From Kribbella flavida DSM 17836 (GTDB lineage: Bacteria; Actinomycetota; Actinomycetes; Propionibacteriales; Kribbellaceae): 64,000 nucleotides of DNA. Shown piece by piece: positions 16,549 to 25,458 of this stretch (the stretch's first letter is position 1; the number at the start of each line of letters is the position of its first letter). A program made the position numbers and the translations under genes. The notes below the pieces were generated by a model that worked only from the letters and a program-made list of their open reading frames with translations, made no database searches and had not been told where the DNA came from. Location of the stretch: the NCBI RefSeq assembly GCF_000024345.1, contig NC_013729.1, positions 3,658,001-3,722,000 of the forward strand. Direction: 5' to 3'.

Positions 16549-17298
16549 ATGAGCGTTCGGCCTACGACCAGGTCCCTCACCGTGCTCGGGTCGTGTGGGG
16601 CGTGGCCTGAGGTGGATCGCGCGTGCGCCGGGTTCCTGCTGGAGTACGACGGGTTCAAGGTGGTGCTGGATCTCGGGTACGCGGCGCTGCCGCAGTTGCT
16701 GAAGCACTGTCCTGACGGCGAGGTCGACGCGGTCGTCGTCACGCACCAGCATCCAGACCACTGCGTGGACGTGAGCGCGCTCGCTCGGGTCCGCTACTAC
16801 CAGGCGAGGGATGCGGCGCCGATCCCGCTCTACTGCCCGCCGGGCGTTCTCGACGTACTGCGCGCGCTCGAGCCGCGGCCGGATCCGGCGACGGTCTTCG
16901 CGGTGCGCGATCTCGCCGACGCCGGCGAGATCGGGCCGTTCCGGCTGGAGACCGCTCTCTTGCCGCACTACATAACGAATCTCGGAGTACGACTCAGTGC
17001 TCCGGGGGTGACAGTCGCCTATACGGGCGACAGCGGACCCTCGGACCTGTTGGCCGGGCTCGCCGCGGGGAGCGATCTCTTCGTCGCGGACGCGACGCTC
17101 CAGGGTGAGCCGCCGGCGACGGAGCCCCGGTACGTGATGACCGCGGCGGAGGCGGCCGCCGGCGCGACCGGGGCGAAGCGGTTGCTGCTGACCCACTTCT
17201 GGCCGGGCTCGGATCGCGCTCTCTCGGTTTCCGAGGCGCGCAAGGTGTTCGCGGGTGAGGTGATCGCGGCCGAGGAGGGGCTGGTCGTCGCGCTCTGA
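16549..17298 (+). CDS. MBL-fold metallo-hydrolase (Rv1339-like)
   Basis: 249 residues. The metallo-beta-lactamase signature THQHPDHCVD near residue 65 gives metal-binding His/Asp residues; later ligands are the His of LLPHYI, the Asp of AYTGDSG and LLTHFWPG near the C-terminus. Overall it resembles the Rv1339 group, described as atypical class II cyclic-nucleotide phosphodiesterases, and RNase Z relatives. A role in cAMP breakdown is possible but unproven. A weak GAAGAG site precedes the ATG by three bases. The last codons are part of a tandem duplication. Confidence 0.87.
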   Translation: MSVRPTTRSLTVLGSCGAWPEVDRACAGFLLEYDGFKVVLDLGYAALPQLLKHCPDGEVDAVVVTHQHPDHCVDVSALARVRYYQARDAAPIPLYCPPGVLDVLRALEPRPDPATVFAVRDLADAGEIGPFRLETALLPHYITNLGVRLSAPGVTVAYTGDSGPSDLLAGLAAGSDLFVADATLQGEPPATEPRYVMTAAEAAAGATGAKRLLLTHFWPGSDRALSVSEARKVFAGEVIAAEEGLVVAL

Positions 17299-17343
17299 CG
17301 CCCAGCCTTGAAGCGTCGCTCTGACGCCCCAGCCCTGAAGTGT
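17291..17343 (+). repeat. Imperfect 26/27-bp tandem duplication over the MBL gene end
   Basis: The unit at 17291-17316, which includes the TGA of the metallo-hydrolase gene, is repeated at 17317-17343 with three or four differences. It looks like a local duplication of the gene's last codons and 3' flank. Confidence 0.75.
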
Positions 17344-17413
17344 CGGCCGATCCGTCACTCCGTCGGTCCCGACGCCTCGTCCTCGGTTGCTGCTTGGCGG
17401 CTGCCCAGCAGAA

Positions 17414-17445
17414 CGACCCGGCACCGGACGGACGGCGCCGGGTCG
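17414..17445. terminator. Hairpin terminator between convergent MBL and hemerythrin genes
   Basis: CGACCCGGC (17414-17422) pairs with GCCGGGTCG (17437-17445), nine perfect base pairs, 14-base loop. It lies 44 bases before the end of the hemerythrin gene on the opposite strand. Confidence 0.7.
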
Positions 17446-17488
17446 CGGCGTACACCGCCTGGCTGTCGACCAGGCCGCACTTCCTTGC

Positions 17489-18022
17489 TCAGGAGGACTT
17501 CTTGTCCTTTTCCTTGGCCGCGGCGACCAGCTTGCGGACGTTCTCGATGGAGCCGCAGCCGGACTCGATCAGGCGCTCGCGCTCGGCCGAGAACTCCTCG
17601 CCGAGACGGTCCCGAACCTCCTGGGAGATGTCGGTGCGCGCCGGGTTGAGCACGTCGCGCTCCTCCTCGTCGAGGTGGTGCGACAGCGCCTCGGACAGCT
17701 CGTGGGTCTTCTCGCTGAACTCCTCCGAGGAGGTGTCGGCGACCTCCATCAGCGCGAGCAGGGCCTCGTTGCCCTCGTCGTGCTCGTGCTCGGAGTGCTC
17801 GACCTCTTCCTCGGCGATCGCGTGCTTCTTGCTCAGCGATGGATAGACCTTGGACTCTTCGGCCTCGGCGTGCGCGACCAGGACGGTCGCCAGATCCGCC
17901 AGCACGGCAGCCCGGTCACTCCGCACGTCCCGCAGCTCGCGAAGCGCCTCCTCGAACCAGCGGTGATCGGCCAGGATGACCTCCACCACGTCGCCACCGG
18001 TGTGCTGCAAGATCTTCGGCAT
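17489..18022 (-). CDS. Hemerythrin (HHE cation-binding) domain protein
   Basis: 177 residues, all alpha, no signal peptide. Iron-ligand pattern: His in ILADHRWFEE (near 19), His and Glu in VLVAHAEAEESKVYP (near 50-55), and the HHE-type SEALSHHLDEEERDV (near 113). Very acidic with many His-Glu pairs (VEHSEHEHDEGN), consistent with a di-iron four-helix bundle that binds oxygen or nitric oxide, or stores iron. A ribosome site, AAGGGA, precedes the ATG. Its neighbours do not indicate a pathway. Confidence 0.92.
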   Translation of the reverse strand: MPKILQHTGGDVVEVILADHRWFEEALRELRDVRSDRAAVLADLATVLVAHAEAEESKVYPSLSKKHAIAEEEVEHSEHEHDEGNEALLALMEVADTSSEEFSEKTHELSEALSHHLDEEERDVLNPARTDISQEVRDRLGEEFSAERERLIESGCGSIENVRKLVAAAKEKDKKSS

Positions 18023-18166
18023 TCGTCGTCCCTTCAGAGCAAGTCACGCCCAGCAGATGCACCGGGCTGCTCCCGCCAGTACCCCGCACCCGCCGCGCCA
18101 TGCCCAGGCGCCGACCTGGGCGGCGAGCCCAACCGGCCGCTGCGCGCAACCGGTTAGTCTGCGCTC

Positions 18167-18946
18167 ATGGCACCCCGCGCACTCGTCCGCCGCCCGAGCC
18201 CGCGTCTCGCCGAAGGCCTGGTGACGCACATCGAACGCACACCGGTCGACGCAGACCTCGCCGCCCGGCAGTGGCAGGCGTACGTCGACGCGCTGGCCTC
18301 CACCGGCTGGACCCCGGTGGAGGTACCGGCGATCGACGAGTGCCCGGACGGGGTGTTCGTCGAGGACACGATGGTGGTGTTCGGGGATCTCGCGGTGATC
18401 GCGCGGGCGGGCGCGACACAGCGCCGGCCGGAGGCCGAAGCAGCCGAGGAAGCCGTGCGGTCACAGGGATATCGCATCGCGCGCATCGAGGAGCCGGGCA
18501 CGCTCGACGGCGGGGACGTGCTCAAGATCGGCACCGCAGTGTACGTCGGACGCGGCGGCCGCACCAACCAGGAGGGCGTCGACCAGCTCCGCGCGCACCT
18601 GGCTCCGCTCGGCGCGGAGGTCGTCGCCGTACCGGTCCAGAAGGTGCTGCACCTGAAGTCGGCGGTCACCGCGCTGCCGGACGGCACGGTCATCGGGTAC
18701 GGGCCGCTGGTCGACGACCCGGCGGCCTTTCCCACCTTCCGCGCCGTGCCCGAGGAAGCCGGTGCGCACGTCGTACTCCTGGACGAGAACCGCCTGCTGA
18801 TGGCCGCCTCCGCGCCGAGGTCGGCCGAGCTGTTCCGCGAGCTCGGCTACACGCCGGTTGTCGTCGACATCAGCGAGTTCGAGAAGCTCGAGGGCTGCGT
18901 GACCTGCTTGTCGGTGCGCCTGCGTTCAGTGCCCCTCGGCGACTGA
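18167..18946 (+). CDS. ddaH: Dimethylarginine dimethylaminohydrolase (DDAH)
   Basis: 259 residues, guanidino-group modifying superfamily. Visible are the substrate loop and EDTMVVFGD near residue 65, LDGGDVL near 112, the catalytic His in LHLKSAV near 162, and the nucleophile Cys in GCVTCLSVRL near 247. It hydrolyses methylated arginine to citrulline and methylamines; a closely related dimethylargininase/arginine-deiminase role cannot be excluded. TAGTCT (18155-18160) lies six bases before the ATG, suggesting a leaderless mRNA. Its last 21 bases overlap the end of the convergent polymerase IV gene. Confidence 0.93.
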   Translation: MAPRALVRRPSPRLAEGLVTHIERTPVDADLAARQWQAYVDALASTGWTPVEVPAIDECPDGVFVEDTMVVFGDLAVIARAGATQRRPEAEAAEEAVRSQGYRIARIEEPGTLDGGDVLKIGTAVYVGRGGRTNQEGVDQLRAHLAPLGAEVVAVPVQKVLHLKSAVTALPDGTVIGYGPLVDDPAAFPTFRAVPEEAGAHVVLLDENRLLMAASAPRSAELFRELGYTPVVVDISEFEKLEGCVTCLSVRLRSVPLGD

Positions 18947-20377
18947 CGAAGCCGGAGCATCCCCGGCCGACGAAGCCGGAGCATCCGCCGCCGACGAGGC
19001 CGGAGCATCCGCGGCCGACGAAGCCGGAGCATCCGCGGCCTCTTCCGATGCGTCCGGCGCTTCGTCCGGGTCCACCCGCTGCAGACGGGTCAGCTCGGGG
19101 TCGTCGACGCCGAACGTCCGGACCGGGCCCGCGGGAGTCTCGGCGGTCTCGAAGCGCACGGTGACCAGGCCCCGGCCGGTTCCCCAGACCCAGCCCTGAC
19201 CGTGCGTGCTGTGGACGACATCCTGGCCGGGGTAGTAGCCGGTCTGGCGTTCGCGTGGACGTTCGGGCAGGTCGACGAGCTCGAGGGCCGCCTCGTCGGC
19301 CTCCGACTCGGTGAACAGGTCGTCCTGGATCCAGTCGGCCAGCGACGAGACGCCGACGCCGAGCAGCCGGATGCCGCCGGAGATGTCGCTGTCGTCGAGC
19401 AGGCGGCGGGCGACCCGGGCGATCACCCGCGGGTCGTCGGTCGGCCCGGCCAGGGTGAACGAGCGGGTGTGGGTGGTGAAGTCGTGCATCCGGGTCTTCA
19501 CCGTGACGGTCCGGCCGGAGAGCTGCGCCTTCTGCAGGCGTTCGGCGACACGGTGCGCCATCCGGTCACCGATTGCCGACAGCAAGGACCGGTCGATGAG
19601 GTCGGTCTCGAAGGTGTCCTCGACGCTGACCGACTTGGTTTCCCGGTCGCTGACCACCGGGCGGTCGTCGGCGGCGACCGCGAGCCGGTGCAGGCTCGTA
19701 CCGTGCGCCGAGCCGACCTGCCGGATCAGCTCGTCCTCCGCGAGCTGCTGCAGGTCCGCCACCGTGCGGACGCCGGCCATGCTCAGCCGCTGCGCCGTCG
19801 CCGGCCCGACGCCAGGAATCACCGTGACCTGCATCGGGGCCAGGAACTCCGCCTCGGTGCCGGGCGGCACGACCACCACACCGTCGGGCTTGTCCAGGTC
19901 GCTGGCGATCTTGGCGATCAGCTTCGACGTACCGGCGCCGACCGACGCGGTCAGGCCGCCGGTCGCCGACCTGATCGCCGCCTTGAGGTCCGCGGCGATC
20001 GCCTCGACGTCCTCGACGGTCAGGTCGCGCAGGCCGGACGCGGCGAGGTCGACGAACGCCTCGTCCAGCGACAACGGCTCGACCAGCGGGGACAAGGCCC
20101 GCATCTGCGCCATCACCGCCTGGCTGGTCTCGCGGTAGACCTCGAAACGCGTCCCCAGGTACGCCGCGTGCGGGCAGCGCGACCTGGCCTCGGCCGTCGA
20201 CATCGCCGACCGTACGCCGTACTTGCGCGCCTCGTACGACGCGGTCGACACGACGCCGCGCAGGCCGATCCCGCCCACGACGACGGGTTTGCCGCGCAGG
20301 GAGGGCTTGTCCCGCTGCTCGACGGCCGCGAAGAACGCGTCCAGGTCGACATGCAGGATCGACGGATCGGCACGCAC
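18926..20377 (-). CDS. dinB: DNA polymerase IV (Y-family translesion polymerase)
   Basis: 483 residues from the GTG at 20377. Motif I is ILHVDLDAFFAAVEQRD, followed by YEARKYGVRSAMS and the catalytic PLSLDEAFVDL; the helix-hairpin-helix IPGVGPATAQRL and the little finger follow. It copies past DNA lesions without proofreading. After residue ~440 comes a low-complexity tail built of repeated (A/S)-x-x-ADAPASS units, encoded by a 24-bp tandem repeat, with no obvious beta-clamp motif at the extreme end. The longer frame to 20491 lacks family similarity; GGGAG lies nine bases before the chosen GTG. Confidence 0.94.
   Translation of the reverse strand: MRADPSILHVDLDAFFAAVEQRDKPSLRGKPVVVGGIGLRGVVSTASYEARKYGVRSAMSTAEARSRCPHAAYLGTRFEVYRETSQAVMAQMRALSPLVEPLSLDEAFVDLAASGLRDLTVEDVEAIAADLKAAIRSATGGLTASVGAGTSKLIAKIASDLDKPDGVVVVPPGTEAEFLAPMQVTVIPGVGPATAQRLSMAGVRTVADLQQLAEDELIRQVGSAHGTSLHRLAVAADDRPVVSDRETKSVSVEDTFETDLIDRSLLSAIGDRMAHRVAERLQKAQLSGRTVTVKTRMHDFTTHTRSFTLAGPTDDPRVIARVARRLLDDSDISGGIRLLGVGVSSLADWIQDDLFTESEADEAALELVDLPERPRERQTGYYPGQDVVHSTHGQGWVWGTGRGLVTVRFETAETPAGPVRTFGVDDPELTRLQRVDPDEAPDASEEAADAPASSAADAPASSAADAPASSAGDAPASSVAEGH
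18945..19040. repeat. 24-bp tandem repeat, four copies, encoding the Pol IV tail
   Basis: Units begin GACGAAGCCGGAGCATCC and run 18945-18968, 18969-18992, 18993-19016 and 19017-19040, differing at one or two bases. On the minus strand each encodes eight residues around ADAPASS. The array starts within the ddaH stop codon. Confidence 0.9.
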
Positions 20378-20591
20378 CCCGACAGTCTCCCCGCCCTCAC
20401 CGACAGCCGCGGTCGCGGGGGACCGCCTCGGCTCCGACGCGCCGGCTCCGGCAGCTTCCCGGTGGCACGATCCGGACAACGGACCGCGCACGAAAGCGCA
20501 CCCGGCGTAAACCGGTCGGCGTGAACCGGACCTCGGCGCTTTCCCTGGTCAGTCTCCTGCCGGCTGTCTCGGCCCATCGGGTGTTCGACCG

Positions 20592-20897
20592 ATGCTCGGC
20601 TCCACCTGGTCGGTTCTCATCGCTGTGGTCGTTGCCGGTGGAGCCGGTTTCCTGATCACCAGCGGGCTGCACGCGACCAGCGTCCTCTCCCGGCCGGCGC
20701 TGACCACGGCGACGACGCTGGTCCCGGTCGCTGCGGTCGGCGCACTTCAGCTCGCGGCGACGGTGTCTTCCTCGGCCCGCGCGGAGCCGGAGACCTCGCT
20801 GTGCGAGTGCATCGGGTGGGGCGCCGCCTTCGCCTCCAGCGGAACGGCCCTGATCTGCCTCCTGCTGCACTCGTCCGAAGGCTCGCCCGACGCCTAG
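20592..20897 (+). CDS. Small hypothetical membrane protein
   Basis: 101 residues with three likely membrane helices (SVLIAVVVAGGAGFLI, TATTLVPVAAVGALQLAA, GWGAAFASSGTALICLLL) and a pair of cysteines in LCECIGWG. Third codon positions are strongly GC, as in true genes here, which supports it. No family recognised. It lies between the divergent Pol IV gene and the glutamate-cysteine ligase-like gene, 111 bases upstream of the latter on the same strand. Confidence 0.55.
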   Translation: MLGSTWSVLIAVVVAGGAGFLITSGLHATSVLSRPALTTATTLVPVAAVGALQLAATVSSSARAEPETSLCECIGWGAAFASSGTALICLLLHSSEGSPDA

Positions 20898-21008
20898 CCG
20901 TCCGCCCAACGCGATCCAGGTCACATCCAGCGGCGGGTTCAGGCAGACTGAGGCCAGGTACTGGGAAGTACGCCGCACCACGGCAAGTACCCGACAGGGG
21001 AGGCTCAG

Positions 21009-22487
21009 ATGGGCGAGGAAGTCGACCGGGTCGAGTTCACCCGGGCGGACCGGACCGCGTTCCGCGACCAGGTCCATCGCAACCTGGACGCGTTCGCGCG
21101 GATGCTGCGGGAGGCGCGGTTCGACGCCGAGCGGCCGATGACCGGGATCGAGATCGAGCTGAACCTGGTCGACGAGAACTGCGACCCGGCGTTCAAGAAC
21201 GCCGAGGTGCTGAGCGCGATCGAGGACGACGCGTTTCAGACCGAGCTCGGTCAGTTCAACGTCGAGATCAACGTGCCGCCCGGCCAGATCGACGGCGACG
21301 GCCTGCAGACCATGGAGCAGTCGATCCGGGCCAGCCTGAACGCGGCCGAGGAGAAGGCGCAGCGGACCGGGTCGTCGATGGTGGTGGTCGGCATCCTGCC
21401 GACGCTGATGACCGATCACATCCGGCGCGAGGCGCTCAGCACCAACCCGCGGTACGCGCTGCTCAACGACCAGATCTTCCAGGCCCGCGGCGAGGACGTG
21501 CAGATCTCGATCGACGGCGTCGAGCGGCTGCAGGTGACCGCCGACAGCATCGTGCCCGAGGCCGCGTGCACCTCTACCCAGTTCCACCTGCAGGTGACGC
21601 CGGAGGCGTTCCCGCGGTACTGGAACGCGGCCCAGGCGATCTCCGGCGTCCAGCTCGCGGTCGGGGCGAACTCGCCGTTCCTGTTCGGCAAGGAACTGAT
21701 GCGGGAGACCCGGATCGAGCTGTTCGAGCAGGCGGCCGACACCCGCACGCACGAGCTGAAGACGCAGGGCGTGCGGCCCCGGGTCTGGTTCGGCGAGCGG
21801 TGGATCACCTCGATCTTCGACCTGTTCGAGGAGAACTCGCGGTACTACCCCGCGCTGCTGCCGGTCACCTCCGAGGAGGACCCGATCGCCGTGCTGGATC
21901 GCGGCGACACCCCGGAGCTTGCGGAACTGCGGCTGCACAACGGGACGATCTACCGCTGGAACCGCCCGGTGTACGACGTTGTCCGGGAGAAGCCGCACCT
22001 GCGGGTCGAGAACCGGGTGCTGCCGGCCGGCCCGACGGTGGTCGACACGATGGCCAACGGCGCCTTCTACTTCGGCCTGGTCCGGGCACTGGCCGACGAC
22101 GAGCGGCCGATCTGGTCGCAGATGTCGTTCAGCGCGGCGGAGGAGAACTTCCACGTCGCGGCCCGGCAGGGCATCGACGCCGAGGTGTTCTGGCCCGGCG
22201 TCGGCACGGTCCGGGCGACCGAGCTGGTCCTGCGCCGGCTGTTGCCGTTGGCATCGCGCGGGCTGGACGGCTGGGGCGTCGCGCCGGCGGTCCGGGACCG
22301 GCTGCTCGGCATCATCGAGCAGCGGTGCCTCACCCACCGCAACGGCGCGTCCTGGCAGGCCGACGAGTTCCACCGCCTGTACACCAAGGGCTCGCACGGC
22401 CGTCGTGACGCTCTGCGAGGAATGCTGAGCCGGTACCGCGACCACATGCACGCCAACACCCCGGTGCACGAGTGGCCGGTGGACTGA
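21009..22487 (+). CDS. Glutamate-cysteine ligase family protein (carboxylate-amine ligase type)
   Basis: 492 residues. TGIEIELNLVDE near residue 45 and FQTELGQFNVEINVPP near residue 75 carry the metal- and substrate-binding Glu residues of the GCS2 group; GANSPFLFGKEL and RVENRVLPAGPTVVDTMANG follow. Members join a carboxylate to an amine with ATP, for example gamma-glutamylcysteine formation. Whether cysteine is the real acceptor is uncertain, because actinobacteria make mycothiol and ergothioneine and not glutathione, and no ergothioneine genes are adjacent. Stands alone with a GGGGAGG site before its ATG. Confidence 0.88.
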   Translation: MGEEVDRVEFTRADRTAFRDQVHRNLDAFARMLREARFDAERPMTGIEIELNLVDENCDPAFKNAEVLSAIEDDAFQTELGQFNVEINVPPGQIDGDGLQTMEQSIRASLNAAEEKAQRTGSSMVVVGILPTLMTDHIRREALSTNPRYALLNDQIFQARGEDVQISIDGVERLQVTADSIVPEAACTSTQFHLQVTPEAFPRYWNAAQAISGVQLAVGANSPFLFGKELMRETRIELFEQAADTRTHELKTQGVRPRVWFGERWITSIFDLFEENSRYYPALLPVTSEEDPIAVLDRGDTPELAELRLHNGTIYRWNRPVYDVVREKPHLRVENRVLPAGPTVVDTMANGAFYFGLVRALADDERPIWSQMSFSAAEENFHVAARQGIDAEVFWPGVGTVRATELVLRRLLPLASRGLDGWGVAPAVRDRLLGIIEQRCLTHRNGASWQADEFHRLYTKGSHGRRDALRGMLSRYRDHMHANTPVHEWPVD

Positions 22488-22541
22488 ACCGGTTAGCCCC
22501 GCGGGCCCGGCATCGGCCGCCCGGCGCCGACAACGTAGGAC

Positions 22542-22681
22542 ACCCGCGCCGGCCGATTGCCCTGGGCAACGGCAGGGGACTGGCGTGCCGGGGGACCACC
22601 CTGCCAAGGTGTGCCCCGGAGGGTTAGACGGTGCCGGCGCGGGTATGCAGGTTCCCACCGAACCGCGGTCCTCGCCTGCAT
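22542..22681 (+). ncRNA. Candidate structured 5' leader / riboswitch-like RNA
   Basis: ACCCGCGCCGGC (22542-22553) is exactly complementary to GCCGGCGCGGGT (22633-22644), a 12-bp stem closing a 79-base region. Inside are TTGCC-ctg-GGCAA (22557-22569) and GGCAGGG (22571-22577) / CCCTGCC (22599-22605), the latter competing with CGGCA (22570-22574) / TGCCG (22586-22590). A further hairpin ATGCAGG (22645-22651) / CCTGCAT (22675-22681) follows directly. I could not match it to a known riboswitch class. The rest of the 329-bp gap, up to the stress gene, shows nothing coding. Confidence 0.4.
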
Positions 22682-22816
22682 GGTCTCGTTGCGGACACAA
22701 CTGCCTAACGGTCACGGTCGCGACACAGATCGTGCCTTTCCACAGATGCCGGTGGCGGTTCAGGGCAGTATCGTTCGGAACGGGTCGACAGTGACACCCG
22801 GAGGTGAGGCAAGTCG

Positions 22817-23230
22817 ATGACGACCATCGTCGTGGGTTATGTGCCGAAGGCCGAAGGGCGTGCAGCCCTGAGGCGGGCGGCAGAGGAGGCGAAGCTCCGC
22901 GACGCCAAGCTGGTGGTGGTGAACTCCCACCGTGGCGGTCGCAGCTTCGACAGCGACGAGGCGGCGGCCAGTGATGCCGCGTTGACGGAGGTACGGGAGC
23001 AGCTCGACTCGACCGGCGTGCCCTACGAGGTACGGCAGCTGGTGCGTGGACTCGACCCGGCGGAGGACCTGGTGGCCGTCGCCGAGCAGGTGCACGCGGA
23101 GTTCATCGTGATCGGCCTGCGCCGCAGGTCCCCGGTCGGCAAGCTCATCCTCGGCAGCAACGCCCAGCGGGTGCTGCTCGACGCTCCGTGTCCGGTGCTG
23201 GCCGTCAAGGCCGAAGATGGGGAGGACTGA
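22817..23230 (+). CDS. Universal stress protein (UspA family)
   Basis: 137 residues, a single Usp domain. The start TTIVVGYVPKAEGRAALRRA and the end IGLRRRSPVGKLILGSNAQRVLLDAPCPVLAVK contain the ATP-binding pattern G-2x-G-9x-G-(S/N) of the ATP-binding subgroup. Such proteins help survive starvation or redox stress. A strong GGAGGTGAGG site precedes the ATG. It is followed after one base by a DNA glycosylase gene, so the two form an operon behind the structured leader. Confidence 0.92.
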   Translation: MTTIVVGYVPKAEGRAALRRAAEEAKLRDAKLVVVNSHRGGRSFDSDEAAASDAALTEVREQLDSTGVPYEVRQLVRGLDPAEDLVAVAEQVHAEFIVIGLRRRSPVGKLILGSNAQRVLLDAPCPVLAVKAEDGED

Positions 23231-23231
23231 G

Positions 23232-23852
23232 GTGACTTCGACACGCAGCAAGAAACTGTGCCTGGCGCAGCAGCCCGACGCCGACGAGATGCTGAGCAGG
23301 GACCCTTTCGCGCTGATGGTCGGCATGCTGCTCGACCAGCAGATCCCGATGGAGCGGGCCTTCGCCGGCCCGGTCCTGATCGCCAAGCGGATGGATGGCC
23401 CGTTCGACCCGTCCACGGTCGCCGCCTACGACCCGGACGGCTTCGTCGAGGTGGTGGCCGGCCCGCCCGCCGTGCACCGGTTCCCGACCGCGATGGCGGC
23501 CCGGATCCAGACCCTGGCCAAGCACCTGGACGAGGAGTACGGCGGTAACGCCTCGGGCGTCTGGGCCGACGTGAAGTCCGGCGACGACCTGCTGGCCAGG
23601 CTGTCGGCCCTGCCGGGATTCGGCGCGCAGAAGGCGAAGATCTTCGTGGCGCTGCTCGGCAAGCAGCTCAAGGTTCGTCCGCGCGGCTGGCGGGAGGCGT
23701 CCGAACCGTACGGCGAGGACGGTGCTTACAAGTCGGTCGCCGACGTAATCGACGTCGCCTCCCTGGTGAAGGTGCGGCAGTTCAAGGCCGAGCAGCAGGT
23801 CACGCAGCAGCGGGTGGTGGCGCGGCCGTTGCGGCAGACCAGGAACAGTTGA
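23232..23852 (+). CDS. HhH-GPD-type base-excision DNA repair protein
   Basis: 206 residues from the GTG at 23232, with GGAGG 6-7 bases upstream. VGMLLDQQIPMERAFAGP matches the start of the HhH-GPD glycosylase fold, and LPGFGAQKAKIFVALLGKQL near residue 125 is the helix-hairpin-helix. No iron-sulphur cysteine cluster is seen. It belongs to a short actinobacterial group of presumed DNA glycosylases; lesion specificity unknown. Co-transcribed with the universal stress gene, which fits a damage or stress role. Confidence 0.85.
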   Translation: MTSTRSKKLCLAQQPDADEMLSRDPFALMVGMLLDQQIPMERAFAGPVLIAKRMDGPFDPSTVAAYDPDGFVEVVAGPPAVHRFPTAMAARIQTLAKHLDEEYGGNASGVWADVKSGDDLLARLSALPGFGAQKAKIFVALLGKQLKVRPRGWREASEPYGEDGAYKSVADVIDVASLVKVRQFKAEQQVTQQRVVARPLRQTRNS

Positions 23853-23953
23853 ACGTTGAAGTGCTCGAGGCGGTGCCGGTGCGTGAGCGGGCCGGCGCCG
23901 CCGACGGCGCGCCGTCCGGGGGGTCGCGCGACGGCAGGCCTTGGTGCCCGGAT

Positions 23954-23959
23954 TACAAT
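23954..23959 (+). promoter_or_regulatory. Candidate -10 element upstream of sigA
   Basis: TACAAT at 23954-23959 is the best -10-like hexamer in the 277-bp gap before sigA; no good -35 lies 17 bp upstream. It would give a 5' leader of about 165 bases. Confidence 0.35.
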
Positions 23960-24129
23960 GTAGTGTTGCTGCCGCCTGACGGACACCGCTGACCAGCGAA
24001 CACGATCGCAGACGAGCACAGAAGCCGGTGCGCAGCGCAGAATTCGTGGCACCACCCGAGTAGGACCAGTTTCATCAGCATCGCCGTACCGCCGTACAGA
24101 AGAACCCTGCGTCAGACGAGAGGTAATTC

Positions 24130-25458
24130 GTGTCGTCCAGCTCGTCCGAGAACCTTCCTGCCGAGTCCGCCCGGGCCGTGGCCGCCACTGCCCGGAGCAC
24201 GGCCCCGAGGACCAGCGCCAGAGTGCCTGACCCTGCCGCCAAGAAGGCAACCGTGAAGAAGGCCGCCCCGGCGGCCAAGAAGGCTGCTGTGTCCACCAAG
24301 GAGGACGGTATCCCCGCGAAGAAGGCCGCCGCGAAGAAGGCGCCGGCGAAGAAGGCCGTGTCCGAGGCGGGTCTGGCGATCGACCCGAAGACCGGGAAGC
24401 CGCGCGCGCTGGACGAAGTCGACGAGGCGGACTTCCAGCCGGACGCGGTCAAGCCGCTGGAGAAGGAGCTCACCGAGGACCAGGGCTTCATCGTCTCCGA
24501 GGCCGACGAGACCGACGAGCCCGAGCAGCAGGTGATGGTGGCCGGCGCCACCGCCGACCCGGTCAAGGACTACCTGAAGCAGATCGGCAAGGTCCCGCTG
24601 CTGAACGCGGAGCAGGAGGTCGAGCTCGCCAAGCGGATCGAGGCCGGCCTGTTCGCCGAGGAGCAGCTGAGCGACGAGTCGGCCAAGCTCAAGGACAAGG
24701 TCCGCGACGAGTACGACTGGATCTCCGAGGACGGCCGCCGGGCGAAGAACCACCTGCTCGAGGCGAACCTGCGACTCGTCGTCTCGCTGGCCAAGCGCTA
24801 CACCGGCCGCGGCATGCTGTTCCTGGACCTGATCCAGGAGGGCAACCTGGGCCTGATCCGCGCGGTCGAGAAGTTCGACTACACCAAGGGCTACAAGTTC
24901 TCCACCTACGCGACCTGGTGGATCCGGCAGGCGATCACCCGGGCGATGGCCGACCAGGCCCGCACGATCCGGATCCCGGTGCACATGGTCGAGGTGATCA
25001 ACAAGCTCGCCCGGGTCCAGCGCCAGATGCTGCAGGACCTCGGCCGCGAGCCCACTCCGGAGGAGCTCGCCAAGGAGCTCGACATGACCCCGGAGAAGGT
25101 CATCGAGGTGCAGAAGTACGGCCGCGAGCCGATCTCCCTGCACACCCCGCTCGGTGAGGACGGCGACTCCGAGTTCGGCGACCTGATCGAGGACTCCGAG
25201 GCGATCGTGCCGGCCGAGGCGGTCTCCTTCACCCTGCTGCAGGAGCAGCTGCACGCGGTGCTGGACACGCTGTCCGAGCGCGAGGCCGGCGTGGTCTCGA
25301 TGCGCTTCGGGCTCACCGACGGCCAGCCCAAGACGCTGGACGAGATCGGCAAGGTCTACGGCGTCACCCGTGAGCGGATCCGGCAGATCGAGTCGAAGAC
25401 GATGTCGAAGCTGCGGCACCCGTCCCGCTCCCAGGTCCTGCGCGACTACCTCGACTGA
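24130..25458 (+). CDS. sigA: Principal RNA polymerase sigma factor (SigA/HrdB/RpoD)
   Basis: 442 residues from a GTG with GAGAGG upstream. The N-terminus (to ~80) is a Lys/Ala-rich segment with repeated AKKA units, then an acidic linker, typical of actinobacterial principal sigmas. Region 1.2 starts at [21 protein letters not shown]; region 2 has [21 protein letters not shown] and [14 protein letters not shown]; region 4 ends [20 protein letters not shown]. It directs RNA polymerase to housekeeping promoters. The next gene starts at its own stop (TGATG). The nearby group 2 sigma at 7 kb echoes the sigA-sigB neighbourhood of other actinobacteria. Confidence 0.97.
   Translation: MSSSSSENLPAESARAVAATARSTAPRTSARVPDPAAKKATVKKAAPAAKKAAVSTKEDGIPAKKAAAKKAPAKKAVSEAGLAIDPKTGKPRALDEVDEADFQPDAVKPLEKELTEDQGFIVSEADETDEPEQQVMVAGATADPVKDYLKQIGKVPLLNAEQEVELAKRIEAGLFAEEQLSDESAKLKDKVRDEYDWISEDGRRAKNHLLEANLRLVVSLAKRYTGRGMLFLDLIQEGNLGLIRAVEKFDYTKGYKFSTYATWWIRQAITRAMADQARTIRIPVHMVEVINKLARVQRQMLQDLGREPTPEELAKELDMTPEKVIEVQKYGREPISLHTPLGEDGDSEFGDLIEDSEAIVPAEAVSFTLLQEQLHAVLDTLSEREAGVVSMRFGLTDGQPKTLDEIGKVYGVTRERIRQIESKTMSKLRHPSRSQVLRDYLD

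Noticed and set aside
22570..22620. ZTP (pfl) or SAM-IV riboswitch
   Set aside because: GGGGACTGGCG and TGCCCCGG resemble fragments of these classes, but the required CCACCGGGGAGC block of ZTP and the SAM core are absent and the order is wrong.
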